A stretch of 64,000 nucleotides of DNA from Alkalihalobacillus sp. LMS39 (GTDB taxonomy: Bacteria; Bacillota; Bacilli; Bacillales; Bacillaceae_F), in assembly GCF_022812285.1 (NCBI RefSeq), contig NZ_CP093300.1, positions 3,720,001 through 3,784,000 on the forward strand. The letters run 5' to 3'. A model generated the notes under the pieces. The model worked only from the letters and a program-made list of their open reading frames with translations. It had not been told where the DNA came from and searched no databases. The position numbers and the translations under genes are program-made. Below, in pieces: positions 1 to 9,452 of the stretch; position 1 is the first letter of the stretch; each line of letters opens with the position of its first letter.

Positions 1-834
1 AGTGTATCGGCCATTGTTTTAAATAATCCTGACATTGCAATCGGAAATGTGTTAGGAAGTAACATGTTTAATATCCTCATTATCGCGTGTTTTGATTTAT
101 ATTATCGAAAACAACAATTTTTCAATGGGGCTGCTAAAGAACATATTTATACAGCGACAGTTGGTTTCCTTTTAGCCATCACAGCATTTTCAGCTTTGAT
201 TGTTCAAATTAACATTGAAATTTTCCATATTGGACTTGATACGTTAACCATTTTATTGATTTACATTGTTGGGATGTTTATTATTGCGAAAATAACGAAA
301 TATGAAAACTCAATAAAACCTATACCACCTAAAGAAGAAGAGGAAAAGCATAATACAAATGCGATTTCCTTGAAACGCGCAATAATAGGTTTTGTCATCG
401 CTGCGATCGTCATATTAGCAGCAGGGTCTTTACTTACCATTACAGGTGACCGTATTGCGGTTATTACTGGATTAGGCTCTAGCTTTGTCGGAAGTTTCTT
501 AATTGCAGCAACAACATCATTACCAGAAGCCGTATCAGTTCTTATCGCCATTCAGCTACGAAATTATAACTTAGCGATTGGTTCAATACTCGGAAGTAAC
601 TTATTTAATATGATTATTTTAGCTGGTACAGATGTGATTTACCGACCTGGTGCGATTTTATCGTATGTTGCACCTGTTCATCTCATCACAGCCACGGCCA
701 TATCAGTATTATCGATTATCCTTTTGTATTCAATAGGAAGAAAAACATCTCGCTCATCTTTTACGTATATGTTACCTTCTATCTTGTTAGTTGTTGTTTA
801 CTTCATTTCTTCGTATTTAATCTTTATTCAATAA
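1..834 (+). CDS. Ca2+/cation antiporter (CaCA family), 5'-truncated by the window
   Basis: The reading frame is open from base 1, so the true start lies upstream; 277 residues are visible. It is a multi-pass membrane protein carrying the duplicated signature of Na+/Ca2+ (CaCA) exchangers: GNVLGSNMFN in the first half and, in the second, TSLPEA followed by GSILGSNLFN. The two halves are joined by a charged loop rich in Lys and Glu at about residues 100-120. The family exports Ca2+ in exchange for Na+, H+ or K+ at the plasma membrane. The bacterial YrbG-like members are about 320 residues, so perhaps 40-50 N-terminal residues are missing. The ion is not fixed by the sequence. A GTG at position 49 would be a false start. 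Confidence 0.85.
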   Translation, partial: SVSAIVLNNPDIAIGNVLGSNMFNILIIACFDLYYRKQQFFNGAAKEHIYTATVGFLLAITAFSALIVQINIEIFHIGLDTLTILLIYIVGMFIIAKITKYENSIKPIPPKEEEEKHNTNAISLKRAIIGFVIAAIVILAAGSLLTITGDRIAVITGLGSSFVGSFLIAATTSLPEAVSVLIAIQLRNYNLAIGSILGSNLFNMIILAGTDVIYRPGAILSYVAPVHLITATAISVLSIILLYSIGRKTSRSSFTYMLPSILLVVVYFISSYLIFIQ

Positions 835-890
835 GAAAAACGCGGAACATCTTTTCGTTCCAAGCGAAGTGCGCAGCCTTCGCTTTTCAT
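833..890 (+). repeat. Dispersed repeat family B, copy 1 (partial)
   Basis: Begins at the stop codon of the antiporter gene with TAAGAAAAACGCG, then has the AAGCGAAGTGCG-GAGCC-like core shared with copies at 12254, 12694, 31007 and 32770. This copy lacks the right half and runs directly into a left half of repeat A. Confidence 0.7.
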
Positions 891-895
891 TTTTA
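862..895 (+). terminator. Rho-independent terminator inside repeat B
   Basis: AAGCGAAG (862-869) pairs with CTTCGCTT (878-885) around an 8-base loop and is followed by a T-rich stretch. It would end transcription of the antiporter gene. Confidence 0.6.
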
Positions 896-967
896 CGGTC
901 AGAGCAGCCGTTATTTGTGAACATTATACGGGTTTCTGTTTTTTAGCGGCCACGGGAGCGCTTATTC
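895..967 (+). repeat. Repeat family A, left half only
   Basis: 73 bases that match the left arm of the 181-bp palindromic element found complete at 12443-12623 and 30811-30991, from (A/G)CGGTCAGAGCAGCCG to GGAGCGCTTATTC. The central loop and right arm are missing. Confidence 0.8.
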
Positions 968-1001
968 AATTCTTGATAATTTCTTATATGTTAAATAAAG
1001 A

Positions 1002-1036
1002 AAAAAGCAAATGAGACTATCGCTCATTTGCTTTTT
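1002..1036 (-). terminator. Bidirectional terminator
   Basis: GCAAATGAG (1007-1015) pairs with CTCATTTGC (1023-1031). It is flanked by an A run on the left and a T run on the right, so it can work in both directions. It overlaps the last codons of the thioredoxin gene. Confidence 0.7.
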
Positions 1037-1575
1037 CCTATCTTTTCTAACATTTCCTCCGTAACCATACCATTGATTCTTTTTTCAATCACACCATTCT
1101 CATTAATGACGACCGTTGTCGGTATTCCAAAAATAGAGTATTGCTTCATTACTTCTCCGGTTTCATCATACAACACGTCAAAGTTCGCATTAAAATGTTT
1201 CACAAATGGTTCGACGTCTGCTTTACTTCGTTCTTGACTTGTTAAATTCACACCAAGAAGAATCGTTTTCTCATCAAGCGTTTGTTCATATTTCACTAAA
1301 GCTGGCATCTCCTCTTGGCAAGGTAAACACCAAGTTGCAAAAAAATTAACAATAACACGTTTTCCTTGGAAAGATTGTAACGAGACTTCGCGCCCATCTT
1401 TATCTTTCAAAGTAAAGGGAACCGCTTGTTTCCCTTCAAAAGCACCAACAGAAGCTGTAGCCGCAACGGCTTTTTCAACTTGTTGGAATACAGGCTCTGA
1501 TTGTTCATATACCATCCCGATTCCGAACATCAGAAAAAACAAAGCACAAAAATAAAGCATTTGTTTCATTTTCAA
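1024..1575 (-). CDS. TlpA/ResA-type membrane-anchored thiol-disulfide oxidoreductase
   Basis: 183 residues with one N-terminal membrane anchor (about residues 7-22) and an extracytoplasmic thioredoxin fold. The redox motif is W-C83-L-P-C86, and the cis-proline is in GIPTT (Pro152). Proteins of this family (ResA, StoA, TlpA) reduce disulfides outside the membrane, for example in apocytochrome c or in spore-cortex synthesis; which one applies here cannot be told. The best ribosome site (AGAGGGGG) sits six bases before a TTG at 1575, with an ATG two codons later, so TTG is the likely start. It is a single gene ending in a bidirectional terminator. Confidence 0.85.
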   Translation of the reverse strand: MKMKQMLYFCALFFLMFGIGMVYEQSEPVFQQVEKAVAATASVGAFEGKQAVPFTLKDKDGREVSLQSFQGKRVIVNFFATWCLPCQEEMPALVKYEQTLDEKTILLGVNLTSQERSKADVEPFVKHFNANFDVLYDETGEVMKQYSIFGIPTTVVINENGVIEKRINGMVTEEMLEKIGKSK

Positions 1576-1656
1576 CGGTAACCCCCTCTTTCCACCCTTT
1601 ATTCACCTTGATATAATATATGAACACTAGACAAGTTTCATGAAATGAGGATGATT

Positions 1657-1806
1657 ATGCTAACTATATTTTTATTTTTATCGATTATTTGTCTTTGTTC
1701 ATATGTGATTTTCAGTTATACAACTGGCTTTTCAAATTCAATCCTTTTTATTTTCCTCATCTTTCTTTCCATTATTTTATTTGCTTTTAAAAAGAAAAAA
1801 TCATAA
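1657..1806 (+). CDS. Small hydrophobic membrane protein, unknown
   Basis: A 49-residue frame starting MLTIFLFLSI and ending AFKKKKS. It holds two hydrophobic stretches (about 2-20 and 27-43) with a lysine-rich C-terminus that would stay in the cytoplasm. GAGG lies six bases before the ATG. It stands alone between the divergent thioredoxin gene and the convergent glycosyltransferase gene. I do not recognise a family, and such a short hydrophobic frame could be chance. Confidence 0.35.
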   Translation: MLTIFLFLSIICLCSYVIFSYTTGFSNSILFIFLIFLSIILFAFKKKKS

Positions 1807-1837
1807 TATTTTTTGTCCTATTTCCTCGGAAATTAGA

Positions 1838-2956
1838 TTATTGAATCGCTTCTTCACTTTCACTATTCACAATAATTTCCTCAATTATATGTGTAGCGGC
1901 ATTTGGCTTTTTTAATGTTCTTGCTGCCTTTTTCATGTTTTCATTTACTTTTTTTGTGAAAATACGATTTAATAAAAACGGAATCTCAACTTCTTGCTGG
2001 GCTTTAAATGCTACTCCGTTTTCAATTAAAAATTTAGCATTATGCTCTTCATGCCCTGGTACAGGTTGATAGACAACAATCGGCGTTTCACATATAATCG
2101 CTTCAGCCATTGTAAGGCCCCCAGATTTCGAAATAATTACATCACTGGCTCGTAAATAATCTAAAAAACGGTCAGTAAAAGGGATGACATCAACAATATG
2201 TTTACTCTTCATTTGTTTAAGTTTTTGTTCAACTTTTTTATTATGACCTGTCATACATAAAATTCGAAGCTGACGATTGCAATTTTCTAGTGAGCGTACT
2301 ACTTCAGTGTAATTTGTAAGACCAATACCCCCTCCTGCAATGAGGACAATTTTTTGGTTGTGCTCAAAACCTAATTCATAGCGACATTTCCATTTCGAAC
2401 GAGAAAAAGCAGGATCTTTCGGTACTGGGATTCCAGTCGTAATAAAACGTTCTTGTGGTAAATTATGCTTTTTAGCAAACACTCGAACATCTGGATCAGC
2501 CGTAAAGTAACCTGTGATTTCATCACGCCAATAAGCACGATGCAAAACAAAATCGGTAATTACCGTATACAAAGGAATTTTGAGCTTTTTTTTCTTTTTT
2601 AATGTCGTTAAGAAAGCCGTGACAAATGGATGTGTTGAAATAATAAAAGGAGTTTTGGATTGATCAATGAATGCTGCTAACTTTTCTACAAAAAGTTTGC
2701 CAAACGAATCTAAATACAAAAAATATAATTTTTCTTCCGAACGATAATAAATGTTTCTCCAAACGTTTGGACTGATCTTTAATAAGGAAAGATATGAATG
2801 CAACACAAATTTATGAAGCGTCGGACTAATGGAATGAAAGGTATCAATGATTATTGGTTCATAGCCTTTATTCATTAATTCTGTCTCTAAAGCTTTTGCA
2901 GCTTGTTGATGACCGTGACCAATTGATGCAGAAAAGATTAAAGGTTGATTCATCAT
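1838..2956 (-). CDS. Glycosyltransferase with MGDG-synthase N-domain (UgtP-like, GT28)
   Basis: 372 residues from the chosen ATG. The N-terminus (FSASIGHGHQQAAKAL) is the MGDG-synthase/UgtP substrate-binding segment. The C-terminal half has the nucleotide-sugar domain with GGGIGL, DVIISKSGGLTMAEA and the PVPGHEEHNA loop, typical of GT28 enzymes that transfer a sugar to diacylglycerol or to lipid II. By family it is a peripheral membrane enzyme making glycolipid. A longer frame reaches 3013, but the ribosome site GAGGGGAG lies just before an ATGATG pair at 2956/2953, so the shorter protein is preferred. It is divergent from trpS. Whether it is the main UgtP or a paralogue is not decided. Confidence 0.8.
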   Translation of the reverse strand: MMNQPLIFSASIGHGHQQAAKALETELMNKGYEPIIIDTFHSISPTLHKFVLHSYLSLLKISPNVWRNIYYRSEEKLYFLYLDSFGKLFVEKLAAFIDQSKTPFIISTHPFVTAFLTTLKKKKKLKIPLYTVITDFVLHRAYWRDEITGYFTADPDVRVFAKKHNLPQERFITTGIPVPKDPAFSRSKWKCRYELGFEHNQKIVLIAGGGIGLTNYTEVVRSLENCNRQLRILCMTGHNKKVEQKLKQMKSKHIVDVIPFTDRFLDYLRASDVIISKSGGLTMAEAIICETPIVVYQPVPGHEEHNAKFLIENGVAFKAQQEVEIPFLLNRIFTKKVNENMKKAARTLKKPNAATHIIEEIIVNSESEEAIQ

Positions 2957-3110
2957 GCTCCCCTCTTTCATCACAGTTGTAGCCATATTATTTGTTATTC
3001 GAATGGAAAGCATTCACAATTACTGTGGATGGATAATATTAGATATGAGTTTTGTTTTAGTTTACTCTCTAGCAAGTTTTCGTTAAGATAACAGTAAAAG
3101 GAATGAGTGA

Positions 3111-4115
<1,005 letters not shown>

Positions 4116-4258
4116 CGGGTAGAACTTAAGAAAGATAATCTCTCATACGATAAAGAACAAATTCAAGGTTTGGACACGCGAATAAATAGTTTGTACAAAC
4201 ATTAATGATTTTCGACTAATATAAATACACGCTTTGATACTTACGAGGCAACTTTTTT

Positions 4259-4331
4259 GCGGTCAGAGCAGCCGTTATTTGTGAACATGATACGGGTTTG
4301 CGTTTTTTTGTGGCCACAGGAGCGCTTATTC
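4259..4331 (+). repeat. Repeat family A, left half, joined to the tandem array
   Basis: GCGGTCAGAGCAGCCG to GGAGCGCTTATT matches the left arm of the 181-bp element. At the point where the complete elements enter their central loop, this copy passes straight into the 117-bp tandem repeats. Confidence 0.8.
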
Positions 4332-4947
4332 CCAAAGGGAAAGACGCCCTTTGGCCCGTCGCTCCGCTCGCTGTGCGCCATACTGTGGAAAACCGCCACA
4401 GTTTGGCTTAAAACATTACAGCGGCTTCTCTCCCTACGCAAAATACCCCCAAAGGGAAAGACTCCCTTTGGCCCGTCGCTCCGCTCGCTGTGCGCCATAC
4501 TGTGGAAAACCGCCACAGTTTGGCTTAAAACATTACAGCGGCTTCTCTCCCTACGCAAAATACCCCCAAAGGGAAAGACTCCCTTTGGCCCGGCTCCGCT
4601 CGCTGTGCGCCATACTGTGGAAAACCGCCACAGTTTGGCTTAAAACATTACAGCGGCTTCTCTCCCTACACAAAATACCCCCAAAGGGAAAGACGCCCTT
4701 TGGGCCGTCGCTCCGCTCGCTGTGCGCCATACTGTGGAAAACCGCCACAGTTTGGCTTAAAACATTACAGCGGCTTCTCTCCCTACACAAAATACCCCCA
4801 AAGGGAAAGACGCCCTTTCGCCCGTCGCTCCGCTCGCTGTGCGCCATACTGTGGAAAACCGCCACAGTTTGGCTTAAAACATTACAGCGACTTCTCTCCC
4901 TACACAAAATACCCCCAAAGGGAAAGACGCCCTTTGGGGGTATTTTG
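4331..4947. repeat. Tandem array of a 117-bp unit (5 units plus a partial sixth)
   Basis: Units begin with CCCAAAGGGAAAGACKCCC at 4331, 4448, 4565, 4680, 4797 and 4914, giving spacings of 117, 117, 115, 117 and 117. Units differ by only a few substitutions; the third lacks two bases. Each unit holds two short inverted repeats (CCCAAAGGG/CCCTTTGG(G) and ACTGTGG/CCACAGT) and a GC-rich core, against AT-rich surroundings. 117 is a multiple of three, so long open frames appear on both strands by construction. This array fills the 876-base interval between trpS and the next gene; 4116-4258 shows nothing else. Confidence 0.9.
4905..4947. other. Perfect 18-bp-stem hairpin closing the tandem array
   Basis: CAAAATACCCCCAAAGGG (4905-4922), a 7-base loop, then its exact reverse complement (4930-4947). 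The normal unit arm is here completed into a full palindrome, which marks the array's right boundary. Confidence 0.8.
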
Positions 4948-4956
4948 CTATCAAAA

Positions 4957-4982
4957 AAGCATACAGTTTTTATGTATGCTTT
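4957..4982 (-). terminator. Terminator of the 39-aa membrane protein gene
   Basis: AAGCATACA and TGTATGCTT pair around a 7-base loop. On the minus strand the hairpin is followed by TTTTGA. Confidence 0.6.
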
Positions 4983-4991
4983 ACTTTCTAT

Positions 4992-5111
4992 TTAGTAACC
5001 TTTTTGCTTTTTCCAAATGGCACCTACTAATAATGAAATTCCAATCGTACCAACTACGGCAACAACGGTTAGAATTTGCATTGCTCCATGTACAAATCCA
5101 TCCACTGTCAT
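4992..5111 (-). CDS. 39-residue single-span membrane protein, unknown
   Basis: The protein starts MTVDGFVHGAMQIL and ends GAIWKKQKGY. It has one transmembrane helix (about residues 12-32) and a basic tail. A strong ribosome site (GGAGGAGGG) directly precedes the ATG, and a hairpin terminator follows the stop, so this looks like a real single-gene unit despite its size. I do not recognise the family. It lies between the tandem array and yjbA. Confidence 0.6.
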   Translation of the reverse strand: MTVDGFVHGAMQILTVVAVVGTIGISLLVGAIWKKQKGY

Positions 5112-5231
5112 CCCTCCTCCGTCTATGAATTACAGTTGCGTTGTTCATTTCCTACTATCTTATTATAAAGGTCTTTTTTCCTTGTGTAAATAAATGATAG
5201 AGAAGGATATGAAGTTGACACAATTTCATCA

Positions 5232-5987
5232 TTATTTCACACTTTCTCCGTGCTCTAATTCCCATAGCTTCTCAAAGAATGGTTGACCTTTTACCATTTT
5301 ACTACAAAGCTGGTAATGTCGGCTTGTCCAACCTAATTTTACTTCTTCAAATAACCCACTCCATGCTTCTTCCATCGACATTTGTTGGATATCCATGTAT
5401 AAATTCGGATTCCATTCTGTATACCAATATCGAATTTCTGCTTCGTTTCCTGAAGTATACAATTGATCAAGTGCCATAAATAATAATTGCTTTAGCTGTC
5501 GTTCTTTTCTCGTTAATCCTTTCATATCTTCTGGACTTGGAGAAAGGATATGATATTCTTTTGAAAAAATTATATTTTCTAACGTATATTCTGGTAACTG
5601 TTCTGTTTCTACTAAATCAAAGACAATTTGTTCTTGTCTTGGTGTTAAGCGACTTTTGCGGATAGGTGTTTTATAACCGATCGTATCTACTGCAATTATT
5701 CTTTTCCCGTCTGTTGCTATAAAGCAGTAATCCAATTGTATTCTTGACATATTTTTGCGTAAATAGCTTTTTTGAAAAACGGCTACTAGCAAAGATTCTG
5801 GTAATTCAGCAATGTTATTTTCAATATAGTCAAATAATTCTTCGGTTACCTTTACAACATACGCTTGATCTAGCACTTCAATCCTATCATCACTTCTCCA
5901 CTCATAGAAATCACAGACATTGTATCCATTTTCTTCACCTTCAAACCAATTTACCCAGACATCACGAATGTGGACCATCGTTTCCAT
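5232..5987 (-). CDS. yjbA: YjbA family protein (DUF3603)
   Basis: 251 residues. The opening ([16 protein letters not shown] followed by F-E-W) and the segment [16 protein letters not shown] are characteristic of YjbA, which lies next to trpS in Bacillus. It is a soluble cytoplasmic protein of unknown function. AGGGGGG precedes the ATG at 5987, and a second ATG three codons later (MVHIRDVW) fits the length of homologues as well. Identification rests on sequence pattern plus position, and no activity can be proposed. Confidence 0.85.
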   Translation of the reverse strand: METMVHIRDVWVNWFEGEENGYNVCDFYEWRSDDRIEVLDQAYVVKVTEELFDYIENNIAELPESLLVAVFQKSYLRKNMSRIQLDYCFIATDGKRIIAVDTIGYKTPIRKSRLTPRQEQIVFDLVETEQLPEYTLENIIFSKEYHILSPSPEDMKGLTRKERQLKQLLFMALDQLYTSGNEAEIRYWYTEWNPNLYMDIQQMSMEEAWSGLFEEVKLGWTSRHYQLCSKMVKGQPFFEKLWELEHGESVK

Positions 5988-6065
5988 GCCCCCCTGCTAA
6001 TAATGTTTGTACCATCAGTATAGTCAGAGAGTACCCAATTTATTCCACGACTACTATATTCATGC

Positions 6066-6296
6066 TTATAAGTTTTTATGTGATTTTTTTTTCGATGAGC
6101 TTGGCCAATATAAACAAAGGGTAATAATAAAAAAACCACCTATCAATAAATAAAATTCTACCCTTCGAACAATAAAAGAAGAAAAACTTGAAACATCATA
6201 ACCTACCGCAAAAAGATTGAGATAGGCAAGTATACTGATTCCACCTGACACGGCTAATCCAAAACCTACGAGCAACATTATAAATCGAAAAATCAT
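6066..6296 (-). CDS. Small two-span membrane protein between yjaZ and yjbA
   Basis: 76 residues with two hydrophobic segments (about 5-30 and 48-64), a short loop between them and a lysine-rich tail (SSSKKKSHK). TAGGAG lies seven bases before the ATG, a good ribosome site. It is likely a membrane-inserted protein with its C-terminus in the cytoplasm. Its function is unknown; position suggests co-transcription with yjaZ upstream. Confidence 0.6.
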   Translation of the reverse strand: MIFRFIMLLVGFGLAVSGGISILAYLNLFAVGYDVSSFSSFIVRRVEFYLLIGGFFIITLCLYWPSSSKKKSHKNL

Positions 6297-6365
6297 GGAA
6301 CAACTCCTATTTATAACCTTGCCTATCTTTTTCTCGGTTGAAGGTAAAAAAACCTTCCTTCTTTA

Positions 6366-7211
6366 TTAGGTTTCTATTTCAAATGATGTATTTTTTACGA
6401 TTGCTTTTGCTGGCATGGATAATAACTCTATTGTATTTTTTTCATTTCGTTTAGTACTCTCATCGACAATCGCATAACCAAGGGCGTAACCAATCCATTG
6501 TGGCCAACCCATGCCACGATGACCAAACAAAAAGGGATGATGATTTTTTCTTCCTTTTATTGTTAGTCGCTCTTTAAATACTACATCCCACCAATAATCC
6601 AACACATCCGATGTGTACATCGATGTCCAAATTGCCAACATTTCCTTACCCAACTCTTCTTCTACCGCTTTCTCAGCCAACCCTTCAATAAGTAAGGAAT
6701 CAAGCAACGTTAATTCGCTTTCTTCTTTTTCAATTTTCAACCGGCAGACATGATGATATTCATGAGTGACTAAAGCTTCGATTTCTTTCTTTGTAACTGT
6801 TGGTGAAAGAAACAAAATCATTTTATCTGAAAAGCCGATTCCCATCTTTTTTCCTAAATGTTTCATAATCATTTCATTTCTTTCTTCCACCGGAAAAACA
6901 AAAATATGAACATCTGGACCTTGCCATTTTTTTTTCAAAAATCGAAACTGACTTTCTATAACTTCCCAAACTTTCTTTTTTCCAAACGTTTCAATCGTCT
7001 GCACAATATCACTATCGGGATGAACAAGTCCCTGCCCTAACAAATATTGATGTAATTCAACTGGATGTGGAGGTTCTTTAAATACGTTTTGCTCAATCAT
7101 TGGTCGAATCAATATATCGCATTGAGTTTTAAATTGCTGTTCTCGTGTTTTTGCTTTTTTTATTGATTGACAATATTGTTGTAACCATTCGTTTGTGTTA
7201 ACGACTCCCAT
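6366..7211 (-). CDS. yjaZ: YjaZ-like putative zinc protease (DUF2268)
   Basis: 281 residues from the ATG at 7211. It carries the zinc-metalloprotease motif H-E-Y-H-H (His150, Glu151, His154), followed about 25-30 residues later by GLAEKAVEEE, whose Glu could be the third ligand. No signal peptide is visible, so it is probably cytoplasmic. A longer frame begins at a TTG (7232), but the ribosome site AAAGGAG lies inside that extension, eight bases before the chosen ATG. The position near yjbA/trpS matches B. subtilis yjaZ. The substrate is unknown. Confidence 0.8.
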   Translation of the reverse strand: MGVVNTNEWLQQYCQSIKKAKTREQQFKTQCDILIRPMIEQNVFKEPPHPVELHQYLLGQGLVHPDSDIVQTIETFGKKKVWEVIESQFRFLKKKWQGPDVHIFVFPVEERNEMIMKHLGKKMGIGFSDKMILFLSPTVTKKEIEALVTHEYHHVCRLKIEKEESELTLLDSLLIEGLAEKAVEEELGKEMLAIWTSMYTSDVLDYWWDVVFKERLTIKGRKNHHPFLFGHRGMGWPQWIGYALGYAIVDESTKRNEKNTIELLSMPAKAIVKNTSFEIET

Positions 7212-7348
7212 CTCTCCTACTCCTTTTTTCAAATGTTGTAATATACTATGCGAATAGAATTAAAAAGGAAACGAAACTCCCTTTTCGTTCTATAACGTGT
7301 GACACAAGCTTATGGAACTATGTCCGAAGCACCCCATTCATACCTTCC

Positions 7349-7376
7349 ATAAAAAAAAGCCAGGGAATCCTGGCTT
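7349..7376 (-). terminator. Terminator of the di-haem cytochrome gene
   Basis: AAGCCAGG (7357-7364) and CCTGGCTT (7369-7376) pair around GAAT. The eight A's at 7349-7356 give the U tract on the minus strand. Confidence 0.85.
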
Positions 7377-7380
7377 CTCT

Positions 7381-9351
7381 CTACTTATTCCCACTGCTTG
7401 TTAAAGACAGCAAATACTTTACTAACGCTTCTTGTTCTTCTTTCGTAAAGCCACTTTCTTCATCAACCCAATATTCGTGACCACTTCCGTCAACATGTGC
7501 CCCTTGTAATTGCTTATTTGCTTTGTTTGCTTCTACTACGTTTTCGCGTAATGTTCGATCCACTACCGCACGTAAACTATGATACGGGTCTGGATTGATT
7601 CCTTTCATTACTGTACCAGGTAATCCTAAATCAGTATTTGGATTTGGTCCGACAGATACACCCCCGTCATGTAAATAAGGTGGTGACCAAGCTAAGCCGA
7701 TTAGCCCTTTTACTTTATATCCACCTTTCCCGTCTTTATCTTTGGCAAACACAAGCTTCTTTTTCTCTTCGTCGACATGTTCAGTCGGAACCTCAAGAAT
7801 GGTTGCGTCTTCAGGTACTGGCACAGGCGTATCAGGTGAATAGGTTAAGGACTTTCCTAGAAAGTCCGGAAGATCTTTAAACGACTTTGCACGAGATGGT
7901 TCAGTTTTAATTTCTCGTTGTGGTATAATTTCATGATTCGTATATGTCGGGCCGGCATGACATGATAAACAGCCAGCACGGTTAAATACGTCACGCCCAG
8001 TTGCTAGTGTATATTCATCCACATGTTGATTGTACTTAGGAGGGACTAGTGCATTTTGATATGCTGACATTGCATTTATTTGTTCCCCGACATGGAAGCC
8101 AGGAGAACTTACGATCGTCCCGTTTGGTGAATACATCGATACTTTTGGATAATTTGGTGGTTTGACCATTTCATTTACACCAGGTACTTTCGGTTCTTCA
8201 TCAATGGATGCTAAAAATTGTGATGGCGTCATATCGCTTTCAGGATTATAGCGATAATGTTTATTTGCCGAATTTTGAAGTATCGTTCCGATAAATTGGT
8301 CTTTATCAATATTAAATAACGGTTCACTTTGTCCTGCCTGAGCTAATATATCTGAATTTTGAGCGTGAACATTATTATTTAATGAACTTAATCCTTTAAA
8401 AGGTCCAACTGCTGCAAAGCCATTCCATCCATATGGATGGTCACCTAATGTGAATGAATCTGGAATTTGAGTTGGATTATTTACCATATCCATAGTGGAG
8501 TCAAAATTACCTGCCGGCCATTTTATTAACATTTCATCGACTGCTTGTTCAAATTTATGGGCATCAGGTAAAGAAACTTCTTCTCCGTCTTCATTTCGAA
8601 TTGTCGGTGTGTGCTCTGTAATATATTCTTTTAATTTTTCTGCATCCATATCCGTGTTCGTAAAATAAGCAGCTGAATTTGTCGCTAAAGCTAGAAGCAA
8701 TCCACCGTTAAAATTTTTATTCGGTGCCCCTTCAACAACCATACCTGTTTTCATATCAACAGAAGCATGACAAGCTGCACAACTAACTCCCGCTTTTAAT
8801 CGCCCTTCTGAAAAAGAAATCGGCATCCCTAACGGAGTTAACGATCCTTTCGCCACATCTAAACCAGTATTAATTTTTTCTCCTTTTTTAAAAGTTTGAT
8901 CGCCTATAGTCACATCCTCTGCTAACTCTACTTGGAGGTTGTCTGTGTACCCACCACGCAACTCTAATATAGCTTTCGAAATATTCATTACTGTTAACGG
9001 ACCATCTAACATTCCCAATATATCAGTAATAAAAACTTCATTATTAAATGTTTCATTATAAAAAAGCTCTCTTCCTAATGTTATAAATTCTTCGTCGACT
9101 TTAATAGCTCCATTACTTTCAGACAGTGGTCCGCCTTTCCCTTGAGCCAATAATGAATCTGAAGTAAAATCATCTCCTTTAATCGTCACGCCCCATAAGT
9201 CATACATCAGAGACTCTTCCAAATTCATCGCTTCATTTAATATATTATCTTCAGGTGGCACATACGAATATTGCGGTTCAATAATATATAGGCTAGCAAC
9301 GAGTATAATAATGACGGCGACTATTCCATAGAAAATATACCGTTTTTTCAT
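7381..9351 (-). CDS. Membrane-anchored di-haem cytochrome c, peroxidase/MauG-like
   Basis: 656 residues. An N-terminal uncleaved anchor (about 5-24) holds a large extracytoplasmic part with two haem c sites: C191-A-A-C-H195 and C461-L-S-C-H465. The segment SPPYLHDGG after the second haem resembles the C-terminal domain of bacterial di-haem cytochrome c peroxidases, but the protein is about twice the usual length, with long stretches before and between the haems. It could reduce peroxide or oxidise another substrate with electrons from the respiratory chain; which is not decided. GGGAGGG lies before the ATG. It is a single gene with its own terminator. Confidence 0.8.
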   Translation of the reverse strand: MKKRYIFYGIVAVIIILVASLYIIEPQYSYVPPEDNILNEAMNLEESLMYDLWGVTIKGDDFTSDSLLAQGKGGPLSESNGAIKVDEEFITLGRELFYNETFNNEVFITDILGMLDGPLTVMNISKAILELRGGYTDNLQVELAEDVTIGDQTFKKGEKINTGLDVAKGSLTPLGMPISFSEGRLKAGVSCAACHASVDMKTGMVVEGAPNKNFNGGLLLALATNSAAYFTNTDMDAEKLKEYITEHTPTIRNEDGEEVSLPDAHKFEQAVDEMLIKWPAGNFDSTMDMVNNPTQIPDSFTLGDHPYGWNGFAAVGPFKGLSSLNNNVHAQNSDILAQAGQSEPLFNIDKDQFIGTILQNSANKHYRYNPESDMTPSQFLASIDEEPKVPGVNEMVKPPNYPKVSMYSPNGTIVSSPGFHVGEQINAMSAYQNALVPPKYNQHVDEYTLATGRDVFNRAGCLSCHAGPTYTNHEIIPQREIKTEPSRAKSFKDLPDFLGKSLTYSPDTPVPVPEDATILEVPTEHVDEEKKKLVFAKDKDGKGGYKVKGLIGLAWSPPYLHDGGVSVGPNPNTDLGLPGTVMKGINPDPYHSLRAVVDRTLRENVVEANKANKQLQGAHVDGSGHEYWVDEESGFTKEEQEALVKYLLSLTSSGNK

Positions 9352-9408
9352 CGTATTCCCTCCCTAATCTTTACACCTATTTTTTCACAAACCGTTTTCA
9401 ATATGTAA

Positions 9409-9452
9409 AAAGGGACGAAAGAATAAGAATAACCTTACTCTTTCGTCCCTTT
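9409..9452 (-). terminator. Terminator of the lipid kinase gene
   Basis: A 14-bp stem: AAAGGGACGAAAGA (9409-9422) pairs with TCTTTCGTCCCTTT (9439-9452). It overlaps the stop codon of the lipid kinase. Confidence 0.75.

Noticed and set aside
4331-4947. CRISPR array
   Set aside because: The whole 117-bp unit repeats, with no unique spacers, and no cas genes are nearby.
4257-4995. Long open frames on both strands across the tandem array
   Set aside because: The unit is 117 bases (39 codons), so a frame open in one unit stays open in all. Frames overlap on both strands, have no ribosome sites and encode only the repeat.
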